64,000 nucleotides of DNA from Crocinitomicaceae bacterium. Lineage in GTDB: Bacteria > Bacteroidota > Bacteroidia > Flavobacteriales_D > Crocinitomicaceae. The notes beneath the pieces were generated by a model. It did no database searches. It was not told where the DNA came from and saw only the letters and a program-made list of their open reading frames with translations. Each line of letters begins with the position of its first letter. Position 1 is the stretch's first letter. The stretch covers positions 124,001-188,000 of the forward strand of contig JAHEMJ010000012.1 in assembly GCA_024643725.1 (NCBI GenBank), read 5' to 3'. Shown here piece by piece: positions 54,302 to 62,372 of the stretch. A program made the position numbers and the translations under genes.

Positions 54302-54907
54302 TTAAATGCTGTCTTTGGTTTTATCCATCATGGCAGCAAGAAAGTCTCTTGCTCTAAACAATTGTGCTTTTACGGTACCTAACGGCAAGTTCATGTCCTC
54401 GGCAATTTCTTCGTAGCTCATTTCTTCAAAGTATCTTTTCTCAACGAGTTCTCTGTACTTTGGTTTGAGTTTACTCACCAGTAAACGCATATGAATAATG
54501 CGTTGTCCATGAATGATCGTTTCTTCCGGATTCATGCCTGTTGAACGAGCGTCAATGCGCAAACGATCACCATCATCTGTCATCATTCCTTTATCAATCG
54601 AAGTCACTTCAATGCGTTTTTTTCGAATGAAATCAATGCAGTTATTGGAAGCAATTTTAAAGAGCCAGGTACTGAAGGCAAAACTTGGTGAATATTGGTC
54701 CAAGCGACTGAACGCTTTTCCAAAGGCTTCGATGGTTAAGTCATCCGCATCATCCGAATTTTTCACCATTTTCAGCATCATGAAATAAATGGAGTCACGG
54801 TATCGATCCATTAAATCGGCATAGGCAGCTTGATTTCCTTTTCGAGCTGAATCCACCAACACGAGGTCGTGTTTGGCTTTATCCGATAAATGTTCGTTCT
54901 CTACCAT
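54302..54907 (-). CDS. ECF-type RNA polymerase sigma factor
   Basis: This 201-residue sigma-70-family factor has region 2 (about residues 25-95, with DDADDLTIEAFGKAF and FSTWLFKIASNNCIDFIRKKR) and region 4 (about 145-195, with YEEIAEDMNLPLGTVKAQLFRARDFL as the helix-turn-helix). A short insertion separates them. No anti-sigma gene is next to it. It overlaps the upstream glycosyltransferase by seven bases, so it is likely made constitutively with that gene. Its target promoters are unknown. Confidence 0.9.
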   Translation of the reverse strand: MVENEHLSDKAKHDLVLVDSARKGNQAAYADLMDRYRDSIYFMMLKMVKNSDDADDLTIEAFGKAFSRLDQYSPSFAFSTWLFKIASNNCIDFIRKKRIEVTSIDKGMMTDDGDRLRIDARSTGMNPEETIIHGQRIIHMRLLVSKLKPKYRELVEKRYFEEMSYEEIAEDMNLPLGTVKAQLFRARDFLAAMMDKTKDSI

Positions 54908-56037
54908 CTATAATACTTTTGTCGTTCCGATATGTAAAATAAAATGGGCATCAGCAAAGCGTAAAACAAATCCCAAAAAGGAAGAAAACGAATAAAACTT
55001 TTTTCCTTCAATTGGGATAGGCAACGTCCTTGCAACCACCATTTTAGCAATAAAGTAAAGCCGAATACACTGCTACTTAACAGGATGAAGTCTTTACTAA
55101 ACAGCAAAGTAATAAAAGAAACCCACATTAAAACGAGGGAGAGTGGATATATTCCTAACAAGAGTTTCTTAATAAAGCGGTATTTCCCAGATGTAGCGTA
55201 GTGTCGCGTTTTTTGTGTCATCCATCTTGTCCATGTTGTTGGTGCCGGAGAATGACAGAAGGAGTCTGGATTTAATTGAATGGCATAGTTGGATTTTTTG
55301 GCCGCTTCTTGAATAAACAACACATCGTCTCCAGTTGGAACCGAGTAATGGGATTTAAATCCATTGACAGAATGAAAAACGCTTTTGGTATAGGCAAGGT
55401 TTCGTCCAACGCCCATATAGGGAAGTTTGGCGAGTGCCATGGAAAAATAATTCACGCCAATCCAAGCTGTATCAAAACGAATGAGACGATTTAAAAATCC
55501 TTTACCTTTCAAATAAGGAGCGTAACCAATGACAATTTGTTTGGAACGCGTGTATTGACTTGCCATTTGTTTGATCCACTGATTGTTTGTTGGTTTACAA
55601 TCGGCATCGGTCAACACGAAATGCTCGTATTTTGCCGCTTTAATCGCCAAGGTAATTGGTAATTTTTTTCCAGGACGCAAGTGTTTGTTTTTGCTCAATT
55701 CGACGACGCGAAGATTTGGAAATTGACGTGCAAATGCGGTAAGAATCCAACCGCTATCATCGATGGACTGATTGTTTACGACAATTACTTCGTACACGGG
55801 ATAGTCCTGACTGAGTATAGCAGGTAGGTTTTCGTAGAGATTATCTGATTCATTTCTTGCAGCAATAATCACACTGATGGGCATCCAGTTTTGATGCTCA
55901 TCGATCGGTTTTACTTTGTGAAAAGCAAGTTTGGCATAGATGATCAAAACATATAGTACTTGCATCAAAGCAAAGATGGCCAAAACCAAAAAAGCGATGG
56001 AAAAAAAATTGATTTCAAATGTGGGTAAAAACTTCAT
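54901..56037 (-). CDS. Family 2 glycosyltransferase, membrane-bound
   Basis: This 378-residue protein has an N-terminal membrane helix (about 10-35), a GT-A domain (about 50-280) and two or more C-terminal helices. The GT-A domain contains the metal-binding motif TDADCKP near residue 146 and RNESDN near 58, with a QxxRW-like MTQKTRHY region. The nucleotide sugar and acceptor are not visible, though lipid or polysaccharide synthesis is typical. Divergent from tgt, with a CATCTTTG near-box 15 bases upstream. Confidence 0.85.
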   Translation of the reverse strand: MKFLPTFEINFFSIAFLVLAIFALMQVLYVLIIYAKLAFHKVKPIDEHQNWMPISVIIAARNESDNLYENLPAILSQDYPVYEVIVVNNQSIDDSGWILTAFARQFPNLRVVELSKNKHLRPGKKLPITLAIKAAKYEHFVLTDADCKPTNNQWIKQMASQYTRSKQIVIGYAPYLKGKGFLNRLIRFDTAWIGVNYFSMALAKLPYMGVGRNLAYTKSVFHSVNGFKSHYSVPTGDDVLFIQEAAKKSNYAIQLNPDSFCHSPAPTTWTRWMTQKTRHYATSGKYRFIKKLLLGIYPLSLVLMWVSFITLLFSKDFILLSSSVFGFTLLLKWWLQGRCLSQLKEKSFIRFLPFWDLFYALLMPILFYISERQKYYRW

Positions 56038-56052
56038 ACGATAACTTCAGTA

Positions 56053-56060
56053 CAAAGATG
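56053..56060 (-). promoter_or_regulatory. -7 box variant CATCTTTG
   Basis: This is one base from TAnnTTTG on the minus strand, 15 bases before the glycosyltransferase ATG. Confidence 0.35.
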
Positions 56061-56081
56061 AATTCTCAAATCAAATACACG

Positions 56082-56089
56082 TATCTTTG
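56082..56089 (+). promoter_or_regulatory. -7 box TATCTTTG for tgt
   Basis: This exact TAnnTTTG match lies 24 bases before the tgt ATG. It excludes an upstream start that would overlap the box. Confidence 0.6.
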
Positions 56090-56113
56090 TTGCAGTTATT
56101 TTTCAACATTTTT

Positions 56114-57244
56114 ATGCACTTTGATCTTCTGACGCAAAATAATGACTCAAAAGCACGTTTGGGTCGACTACATACGGACCATGGAACCATTGAGACGCCG
56201 ATCTTTATGCCGGTTGGAACAGTTGGTTCTGTGAAGGGAGTTCATCAACAAGAGTTGCGAGATGATATTAACGCGCAAATCATTCTGGGAAATACTTATC
56301 ATTTGTTTTTGCGTCCAGGTGTGGACGTTTTAGAAGCCGCGGGTGGATTACATCAATTTATTGGTTGGGAACGTCCGATGTTAACGGATAGCGGTGGTTA
56401 TCAAGTGTATTCGCTATCAGGAAGTCGCAAGATCATTGAAGAAGGTGTGAAGTTTCAATCGCACATTGATGGAAGTTATCATTTCTTTACACCGGAACGC
56501 GCTATTGAGATTCAACGTTCTATTGGGGCAGATATCATCATGGCATTTGATGAATGTACACCGTATCCATGTGAATACAATTATGCGAAGCGTTCCATGG
56601 ACATGACGCATCGTTGGTTGAAGCGATGTTTTGAAGCGATGGATGCGACCGAACCGAAATATGGCTATGAACAAGCTTTGTTTCCAATCGTTCAGGGTAG
56701 TGTTTACAAGGACTTACGAAAAGAATCCGCAGAAACGATTGCTTCTTGGGATGCAGTTGGAAATGCCATAGGTGGATTATCTGTTGGCGAACCGGATGAG
56801 GATTTATATGAAATGACGGAATTAGTTTGCGACATATTACCGAAGGATAAACCTCGTTATTTGATGGGTGTTGGGACACCAACAAACATTTTGGAGTGCA
56901 TTGCTTTGGGAATCGATATGTTCGATTGTGTGATGCCGAGTCGCAATGCGCGTCATGGCTTATTGTACACATGGGAAGGAACGATCAATATAAAAAATGA
57001 AAAATGGGCGAAAGATTTTTCTCCCTTGGATGAGATGAGTGGTGTTTGGGTAGACCAAGTTTATACGAAAGCCTATTTGCGACATTTGGTGAAATCTGGC
57101 GAGTATTTGGGAATCCAAATTGCGACGATTCATAACCTTGCATTTTACCTTGAATTAGTTAAACAAGCAAGAGAACACATTGCCGCTGGAGATTTTATGG
57201 CTTGGAAAAATGAAGTCAGTCCAAAATTGTCATTGAGAAGATAG
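56114..57244 (+). CDS. tgt: Queuine tRNA-ribosyltransferase (Tgt), without the usual zinc cysteines
   Basis: Tgt exchanges the wobble guanine of GUN-anticodon tRNAs for preQ1 on the way to queuosine. The 376-residue protein has the active-site segment MLTDSGGYQVYSL near residues 85-97 and the second Asp in FDCVMPSRNARHG near 272-284. The usual zinc motif CxCxxC before YxxAYLxHL is absent: the equivalent residues are Ser, Val and Asp (SGVWVD), though the His is kept (AYLRHL). The ATG at 56114 is the family start. It precedes an LptF/G-type permease. Confidence 0.93.
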   Translation: MHFDLLTQNNDSKARLGRLHTDHGTIETPIFMPVGTVGSVKGVHQQELRDDINAQIILGNTYHLFLRPGVDVLEAAGGLHQFIGWERPMLTDSGGYQVYSLSGSRKIIEEGVKFQSHIDGSYHFFTPERAIEIQRSIGADIIMAFDECTPYPCEYNYAKRSMDMTHRWLKRCFEAMDATEPKYGYEQALFPIVQGSVYKDLRKESAETIASWDAVGNAIGGLSVGEPDEDLYEMTELVCDILPKDKPRYLMGVGTPTNILECIALGIDMFDCVMPSRNARHGLLYTWEGTINIKNEKWAKDFSPLDEMSGVWVDQVYTKAYLRHLVKSGEYLGIQIATIHNLAFYLELVKQAREHIAAGDFMAWKNEVSPKLSLRR

Positions 57245-57250
57245 AAGTGC

Positions 57251-58327
57251 ATGCTGAAAATCATTGATCGCTATATCATCAAGAAATTCCTTTCGACATT
57301 CTTTTTTATGTTGGGGATCATCATGTTGTTGGCGATTGTGTTTGATGTTTCAGAAAAGTTAAGTGAATTCATTTCCAACAAAGCACCGATTTCAGAGATT
57401 ATTTTTGATTACTATGTCAATTTTATCCTCTTTTACGGCAATACCTTTTCATCGATGATCATTTTCATTTCGGTGATTTGGTTTACAGCAAAGATGGCGC
57501 AAGACACGGAGATTATTCCGATTTGGTTTAGTGGTAGGCCAGTCACCCGTTTTCTTCGACCTTACATGATTGGAGCCACAGTGTTAATGATTTTATCCTT
57601 TGCATTGAATCACTTTATCGTTCCCCGTTCTTCAAAAGTTCGATTGGCCTTTGAAGAAAAGTATTATCGGGATGTACTGTCCGTTGAGGATTATCAAGCG
57701 GAATATCCAGGGAATGAGCTGGTGTATTTTTCTAATTACACGACTTCCGAAAATCAAATTCACGATTTAACCATTCAGAAATGGAACGACGAAAATGAGC
57801 CCATTTATTTCTTTCGAGCGCGAACCGCAACGAATATTCCGGGCACGAATCGTTGGGAGTTAAAGGATTATTATGAAAAAAACTATCATTTCCCGAATGG
57901 AAAGTTGATTCATGGTGCAAAAAAAGACACTACATTTTCTTTCACAGTGGATGAAATGGCTCAACGAGAGAATGTAGCTCAATCGATGACCTACAGTGAA
58001 TTGACACGATTAATTGAGCGGGAAAAATTAAAAGGTTCTTCTTTGGTTCCAACGTATGAAATTGAATTACATCAACGAACATCCTATCCATTTGCTGCAT
58101 ATATTCTCACCATCATGGGGGTTTCCGTTTCATCGCGTAAAAAGAGAGGTGGAATTGGTGTCAATGTAGCGATTGGGTTGACGATTGTCTTTATCTATAT
58201 CTTTTCGATGAAAATGCTCACGGTGGCATCATTAAATGTCGGATTGCCAGCGATTGTTGCTGTGTGGATTCCAAATGCTTTGTTTGCGGTAGCGGCTTAT
58301 GTGTTGTATCGCTTTGCTCAGAAATGA
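57251..58327 (+). CDS. LptF/LptG-family permease
   Basis: LptF and LptG form the membrane part of the ABC transporter that pulls LPS out of the inner membrane. The 358-residue protein has the YjgP/YjgQ pattern: an N-terminal start DRYIIKKFLSTFFFM with helices to about residue 125, a periplasmic domain and C-terminal helices from about 270. It cannot be assigned to LptF or LptG from sequence alone. It begins six bases after tgt, a pairing seen in many Bacteroidota. Confidence 0.88.
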   Translation: MLKIIDRYIIKKFLSTFFFMLGIIMLLAIVFDVSEKLSEFISNKAPISEIIFDYYVNFILFYGNTFSSMIIFISVIWFTAKMAQDTEIIPIWFSGRPVTRFLRPYMIGATVLMILSFALNHFIVPRSSKVRLAFEEKYYRDVLSVEDYQAEYPGNELVYFSNYTTSENQIHDLTIQKWNDENEPIYFFRARTATNIPGTNRWELKDYYEKNYHFPNGKLIHGAKKDTTFSFTVDEMAQRENVAQSMTYSELTRLIEREKLKGSSLVPTYEIELHQRTSYPFAAYILTIMGVSVSSRKKRGGIGVNVAIGLTIVFIYIFSMKMLTVASLNVGLPAIVAVWIPNALFAVAAYVLYRFAQK

Positions 58328-58329
58328 GT

Positions 58330-59244
58330 TTATTTCTCTAAATCAATCCACATACCATCTTCTGCACAACAGGTTTGATTGAAAATCGATTTCGCTTCTT
58401 CTAAATGTTGCTGGCTGTTTTCGTAGCGCGATGAAAAGTGTCCAATGACTAACCGTTGGACGTCCATCTTTTTTGCCATTGTTGCTGCTTGTTTCGCCGT
58501 GCTATGATATGTCTGCTTTGCACGATCTGCATGCTGATCCGTGAAAGTTGCTTCATGGTACATTAAGTCTGCCTTTTCAATGGCTGCTTCGTAGCCTGTC
58601 CAAGGTTTTGTATCTGAACAGTAAACGTAGGATAATGAAGGTGACGGGGGGAAAGTAAATTTCTCGAAACGCAAAATCTTTCCATTTTTCTCCAAATTTT
58701 TTCCAGCTTTCAATTTTGGGAGGTCCTCCAGTGATAATCCCGCTTCTTGGATGGCTGCGGCATTTAAGTGAAAAGGTTTTGGTTTTTCGGAAATGCGGTA
58801 TCCCCAAGTAGGAATGCGGTGTTTGAGAGGGAAACTTTGAATTTGAATCAAGCGATCTTCGAAGATGGTTTCGAGGGATTTAGATGCGGTTACTACGAAT
58901 TTAATGTCGAAGCAAAGTTTGTGTCCCCCAATTTCGATATAGGATAACAGCAAGGACTGTAATTCGGCAGGACCATAAATGGTTAATCCACGGTTTCTAC
59001 CCAATAAATGCATGGTGGAAATTAATCCAGGTAAGCCAAAGAAATGATCTCCATGAAGATGAGAGATTAAGATGTGCGAAATGCGTTGAAGTTTAATTCC
59101 GAATTTCCGAAGTTGAAGTTGCGTTCCTTCTCCACAATCAATCAGTATGTGGCGGTTATTGCATTCGATGTATTGCGCAGTTGGCGCTCGATGTCCGGTT
59201 GGAAGCGCGGCGCCACTACCGAGTATGCAAACTGAAAAACTCAT
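58330..59244 (-). CDS. rnz: Ribonuclease Z
   Basis: RNase Z cuts the 3' trailer from tRNA precursors. The 304-residue metallo-beta-lactamase protein has HLHGDH at residues 62-67, and later conserved metal and catalytic positions (YCSDTKPW, YHEATF and GHFSSRY near 207-275). The length is that of the short, CCA-processing form. Its start shares one base with the STAS gene stop (TAATG), so it is translationally coupled to that gene. Confidence 0.94.
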   Translation of the reverse strand: MSFSVCILGSGAALPTGHRAPTAQYIECNNRHILIDCGEGTQLQLRKFGIKLQRISHILISHLHGDHFFGLPGLISTMHLLGRNRGLTIYGPAELQSLLLSYIEIGGHKLCFDIKFVVTASKSLETIFEDRLIQIQSFPLKHRIPTWGYRISEKPKPFHLNAAAIQEAGLSLEDLPKLKAGKNLEKNGKILRFEKFTFPPSPSLSYVYCSDTKPWTGYEAAIEKADLMYHEATFTDQHADRAKQTYHSTAKQAATMAKKMDVQRLVIGHFSSRYENSQQHLEEAKSIFNQTCCAEDGMWIDLEK

Positions 59245-59582
59245 TAGATCAATGCGTCGATTCCTTTAGCGACGGAATCAGCGATGACAAGAATTTTGTC
59301 CAATTGTGCGATTTCAATCATCTTTTGCACATTGCTTTGCAAACCGCATAAGGCAAATCCACCATTCGTGTCTTTGCAAAGTCGATTTGCGATGAGTACT
59401 GCACTTAATCCAGATGAGTCGCAGTATTTGGTTTTTGAAAGGTCTAAAAGGATGAAATTGCTTCCAACTTTGTTTAATTGAAGGAAGTGGCTTTTCAACT
59501 CAGGTGCGTTGCTCGCATCCAATTTTTCGACATTTGTCGAGACAACAACTATTTTTCCTTGAGGGTCTACTGAAAAGTTCAT
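59244..59582 (-). CDS. STAS-domain protein (anti-sigma-factor-antagonist type)
   Basis: This 112-residue protein is a single STAS domain of the SpoIIAA/RsbV type, with KYCDSSGLSAVLIANRL near residues 52-68 carrying the Ser-Ser pair that is phosphorylated in that family. No kinase or sigma gene is next to it, so its partner is unknown. A promoter box lies 14 bases upstream and the stop overlaps the rnz start. Confidence 0.87.
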   Translation of the reverse strand: MNFSVDPQGKIVVVSTNVEKLDASNAPELKSHFLQLNKVGSNFILLDLSKTKYCDSSGLSAVLIANRLCKDTNGGFALCGLQSNVQKMIEIAQLDKILVIADSVAKGIDALI

Positions 59583-59596
59583 GACAATCGTTTTGT

Positions 59597-59604
59597 CAAA
59601 TGTA
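59597..59604 (-). promoter_or_regulatory. -7 box TACATTTG for STAS-rnz
   Basis: This exact TAnnTTTG match lies 14 bases before the STAS gene ATG on the minus strand, in the short gap after pyrB. Confidence 0.55.
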
Positions 59605-59611
59605 AAAATTT

Positions 59612-60541
59612 TCAGCGTTCAATCTTCGAAGCGAGCAAATAAATTACGGCCATGCGAACGGCAACCCCATTTTCTACTTGATCGAGAATAATGCTTTGTT
59701 TTGAATCCGCAACATCACTAGAGATTTCGACTCCTCTATTTATTGGGCCTGGGTGCATCACAATGATCTCTTTGGATAGGCCGTCAAGAATTTCTTTGTT
59801 TAATCCAAACAACATGGTGTATTCTCGAAGAGAAGGAAAATATTTGATGTCCTGACGTTCTAATTGAATGCGGAGCATATTTGCCACGTCACACCATTCG
59901 AGTGCTTCACGTAAGTTGTGAGATACTTTTACACCCAAATCACCGATGTATTTTGGAATTAATGTGGTTGGTCCACAAACCATGACTTCAGCACCCAATT
60001 TTTGGAGGCAGTAAATATTGGATAAAGCGACGCGTGAATGTAAGATATCCCCGACAATCACTACTTTTTTCCCTTCCACACTCCCTAATCGCTCACGAAT
60101 GGAGAAGGCGTCTAATAATGCTTGTGTTGGATGTTCATGCGTCCCATCACCAGCGTTGATGACTCTTGCTTTCACTTTCTGAGAGAGAAACAGAGCGGCT
60201 CCTGGATTTGGGTGTCGCATGACGACCATGTCCACCTTCATCGCTAAAATATTATTCACGGTATCAATCAGTGTCTCGCCTTTTTTAACCGAGCTACTTG
60301 CTGCACTGAAATTTACGGTGTCTGCGGAAAGACGTTTTTCAGCTAATTCAAACGATAGGCGTGTTCTTGTTGAATTTTCGAAGAAAATATTGGCGATGGT
60401 AATGTCTCTAAGTGAAGGAACTTTTTTGATGGGGCGATTGATAACTTCTTTGAAGCTATCGGCCGTTTTAAATATTAACTCGATGTCCGCTCGGGTTAAG
60501 TCTTTAATTCCAGTAAGGTGATCAACACTTAAATTATTCAT
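59612..60541 (-). CDS. pyrB: Aspartate carbamoyltransferase catalytic subunit
   Basis: PyrB condenses carbamoyl phosphate and aspartate, the first committed step of pyrimidine synthesis. The 309-residue protein has the carbamoyl-phosphate motif STRTR at residues 57-61, HPTQALLDAF near 132-141 and HPGPINRGVEI near 266-276. No pyrI regulatory subunit is adjacent, so the unregulated B-type enzyme is likely. It overlaps pyrR by eight bases. Confidence 0.96.
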   Translation of the reverse strand: MNNLSVDHLTGIKDLTRADIELIFKTADSFKEVINRPIKKVPSLRDITIANIFFENSTRTRLSFELAEKRLSADTVNFSAASSSVKKGETLIDTVNNILAMKVDMVVMRHPNPGAALFLSQKVKARVINAGDGTHEHPTQALLDAFSIRERLGSVEGKKVVIVGDILHSRVALSNIYCLQKLGAEVMVCGPTTLIPKYIGDLGVKVSHNLREALEWCDVANMLRIQLERQDIKYFPSLREYTMLFGLNKEILDGLSKEIIVMHPGPINRGVEISSDVADSKQSIILDQVENGVAVRMAVIYLLASKIER

Positions 60542-61082
60542 TGCTTTCTTTTGTAAACAATACCACTTTATCTTCTCCTTCTATTTCTTTCCATTCTACA
60601 GAGACACGTTCTGAAATGAGTGTATCAACTGTTTTTCCAACGTAATCAGCTTGAATGGGTAAATCACGGCTGTAGCGGCGATCAATGAGTACCAATAATT
60701 CTACTTTGGAGGGTCTCCCGAAACTCAATAAAGCGTCTAATCCTGAACGAATGGTTCGACCCGTGTAAAGGACGTCATCCACTAAAATGACACGTTTATT
60801 TTCGATGCTAAAATCGATGTTCGTGATGCTTGGAATCATGGGCTTTTCGCGTCGACGAAAATCGTCACGGTAAAAGGTAATATCCAAATTCCCGCATTGA
60901 ATTTCTTTACCAAGAATCGATTCCAAATAAGACTTAAGTCTAGTCACAACATGGATTCCTCTAGGTTGTAAACCTACGAGAACAGTGTCCGAGAAATCGT
61001 TGTGGGATTCAATTAATTCATGGGAAAGACGTTTCAAAGTGAGGTCCAAATGCGTTGGATTCAAAATGATTTGCTTTTCCAT
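60534..61082 (-). CDS. pyrR: PyrR: pyrimidine operon regulator / uracil phosphoribosyltransferase
   Basis: In Bacillus, PyrR binds pyr leader mRNA and also has uracil phosphoribosyltransferase activity. The 182-residue protein has the PRPP-binding motif VILVDDVLYTGRTIRSG near residues 94-110. It is coupled to pyrB by an 8-base overlap. The promoter box lies only five bases before the ATG, leaving no room for a leader with a PyrR attenuator, so the enzyme role may matter more here. Confidence 0.93.
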   Translation of the reverse strand: MEKQIILNPTHLDLTLKRLSHELIESHNDFSDTVLVGLQPRGIHVVTRLKSYLESILGKEIQCGNLDITFYRDDFRRREKPMIPSITNIDFSIENKRVILVDDVLYTGRTIRSGLDALLSFGRPSKVELLVLIDRRYSRDLPIQADYVGKTVDTLISERVSVEWKEIEGEDKVVLFTKESNE

Positions 61083-61087
61083 TAGGA

Positions 61088-61095
61088 CAAAGATA
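61088..61095 (-). promoter_or_regulatory. -7 box TATCTTTG for pyrR-pyrB
   Basis: This exact TAnnTTTG match lies five bases before the pyrR ATG on the minus strand. Confidence 0.6.
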
Positions 61096-61132
61096 AGGCT
61101 TATTTACTATTGACGGAAGTGCTTTGTGAAAT

Positions 61133-62368
61133 TTATCGCTTAAAAATCCCCAGATTCACATCTGACAAGAGAAAAAAGCTTCCTGTGACTAGAAGAAGGT
61201 CTTCTTTTTGCGAGATGGATAAAAGTTGATTTAGGAGGATATTCACATCTGAATGAACGGAATGAATGCGTTTGTCCATGGTTTGATAGGATTCCAACTG
61301 AGACTTGCTTGCACTACGTTCATTTGAAAAAGTACAAAGATGAATGTGTGCATTTTCCGGAAATAGGCGCATTATTTCCACTGCATTTTTATCACTTGAC
61401 GCACCATAAATGATGTGAATGTCTTGGTACGACATTTCTCCGACGGCTTGCATCGTTGCCTTCATTCCTTCGGCATTATGAGAAACATCGAGTAGTACCG
61501 TTGGCTCAGCTTGCATTTTTGTTAAGCGTCCAAATAGTCCCGTGTTCCTGGATAAATGTAACAGCGCATTCTGCAACGTTTCTTCTTGAACGGTTATTCC
61601 GAGCTGGTTCAATGTTACGATTGCCGTTTGAAGGTTCATTCGTTGCAAATTTGGCAAAACGACATCGTGAGGGACTTTCATGTCATTTTGATCGGAGAAA
61701 ATCAATTCACTATTCTGTTTTTTTGCTGCTTCCTGGAAAACGGTGAATGTTTCTTCTTGCGTTTGTCCAATAATAACAGGATTACCAGGTTTGATAATTC
61801 CTGCCTTTTCCCCCGCTATTTCCTCCAAGGAATTACCTAAAAATTGGGTGTGATCTAAACCGATATTTGTAATCACAGAGATGTCAGAATTTAGGACATT
61901 CGTTGCGTCTAAACGTCCCCCCATTCCAGTTTCAATGACCAAATACGAACATTTATTTCGTTGAAAATGATCCATCGCCATCGCAAAGCTTATTTCAAAG
62001 AAACTAGGTTCAAAATCGAGTTGAAGTGCAAGTACACGTTGACAAAACTGAAGAACGGAGGCTTCATCAATCATGATCCCATTGATGCGAATGCGTTCCC
62101 TGAAATCAACAATATGTGGAGAGGTGAAAAGTCCTACCGTTTCACCCAATTCGGTTAAAATCGAACTGATGTAAGAACAAGTTGATCCCTTGCCATTCGT
62201 CCCTGCGACGTGAATGATTTTGGCTGAATTTTCCTCCAGCTTTAGTTCGGACAGGAGTTGAGAAGTTTGTGATAGTCCGGGTTTGTATGCCCCTGCACCA
62301 ATATTTTGATAGGATGGAAATTGTTGGAACATCCAATCGATCGCCGCAGAATAGGAGTTTAATTCCAT
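61133..62368 (-). CDS. folC: Folylpolyglutamate synthase / dihydrofolate synthase
   Basis: FolC joins glutamate to dihydropteroate and extends the folate glutamate tail. The 411-residue Mur-ligase-like protein has the P-loop GTNGKGST at residues 56-63 and the folate motif SPHIVDFRERIRING near 81-95. ETGMGGRLDATNV follows near 148. It starts four bases after nhaD and is probably co-transcribed with it. Confidence 0.95.
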   Translation of the reverse strand: MELNSYSAAIDWMFQQFPSYQNIGAGAYKPGLSQTSQLLSELKLEENSAKIIHVAGTNGKGSTCSYISSILTELGETVGLFTSPHIVDFRERIRINGIMIDEASVLQFCQRVLALQLDFEPSFFEISFAMAMDHFQRNKCSYLVIETGMGGRLDATNVLNSDISVITNIGLDHTQFLGNSLEEIAGEKAGIIKPGNPVIIGQTQEETFTVFQEAAKKQNSELIFSDQNDMKVPHDVVLPNLQRMNLQTAIVTLNQLGITVQEETLQNALLHLSRNTGLFGRLTKMQAEPTVLLDVSHNAEGMKATMQAVGEMSYQDIHIIYGASSDKNAVEIMRLFPENAHIHLCTFSNERSASKSQLESYQTMDKRIHSVHSDVNILLNQLLSISQKEDLLLVTGSFFLLSDVNLGIFKR

Positions 62369-62372
62369 GGAA

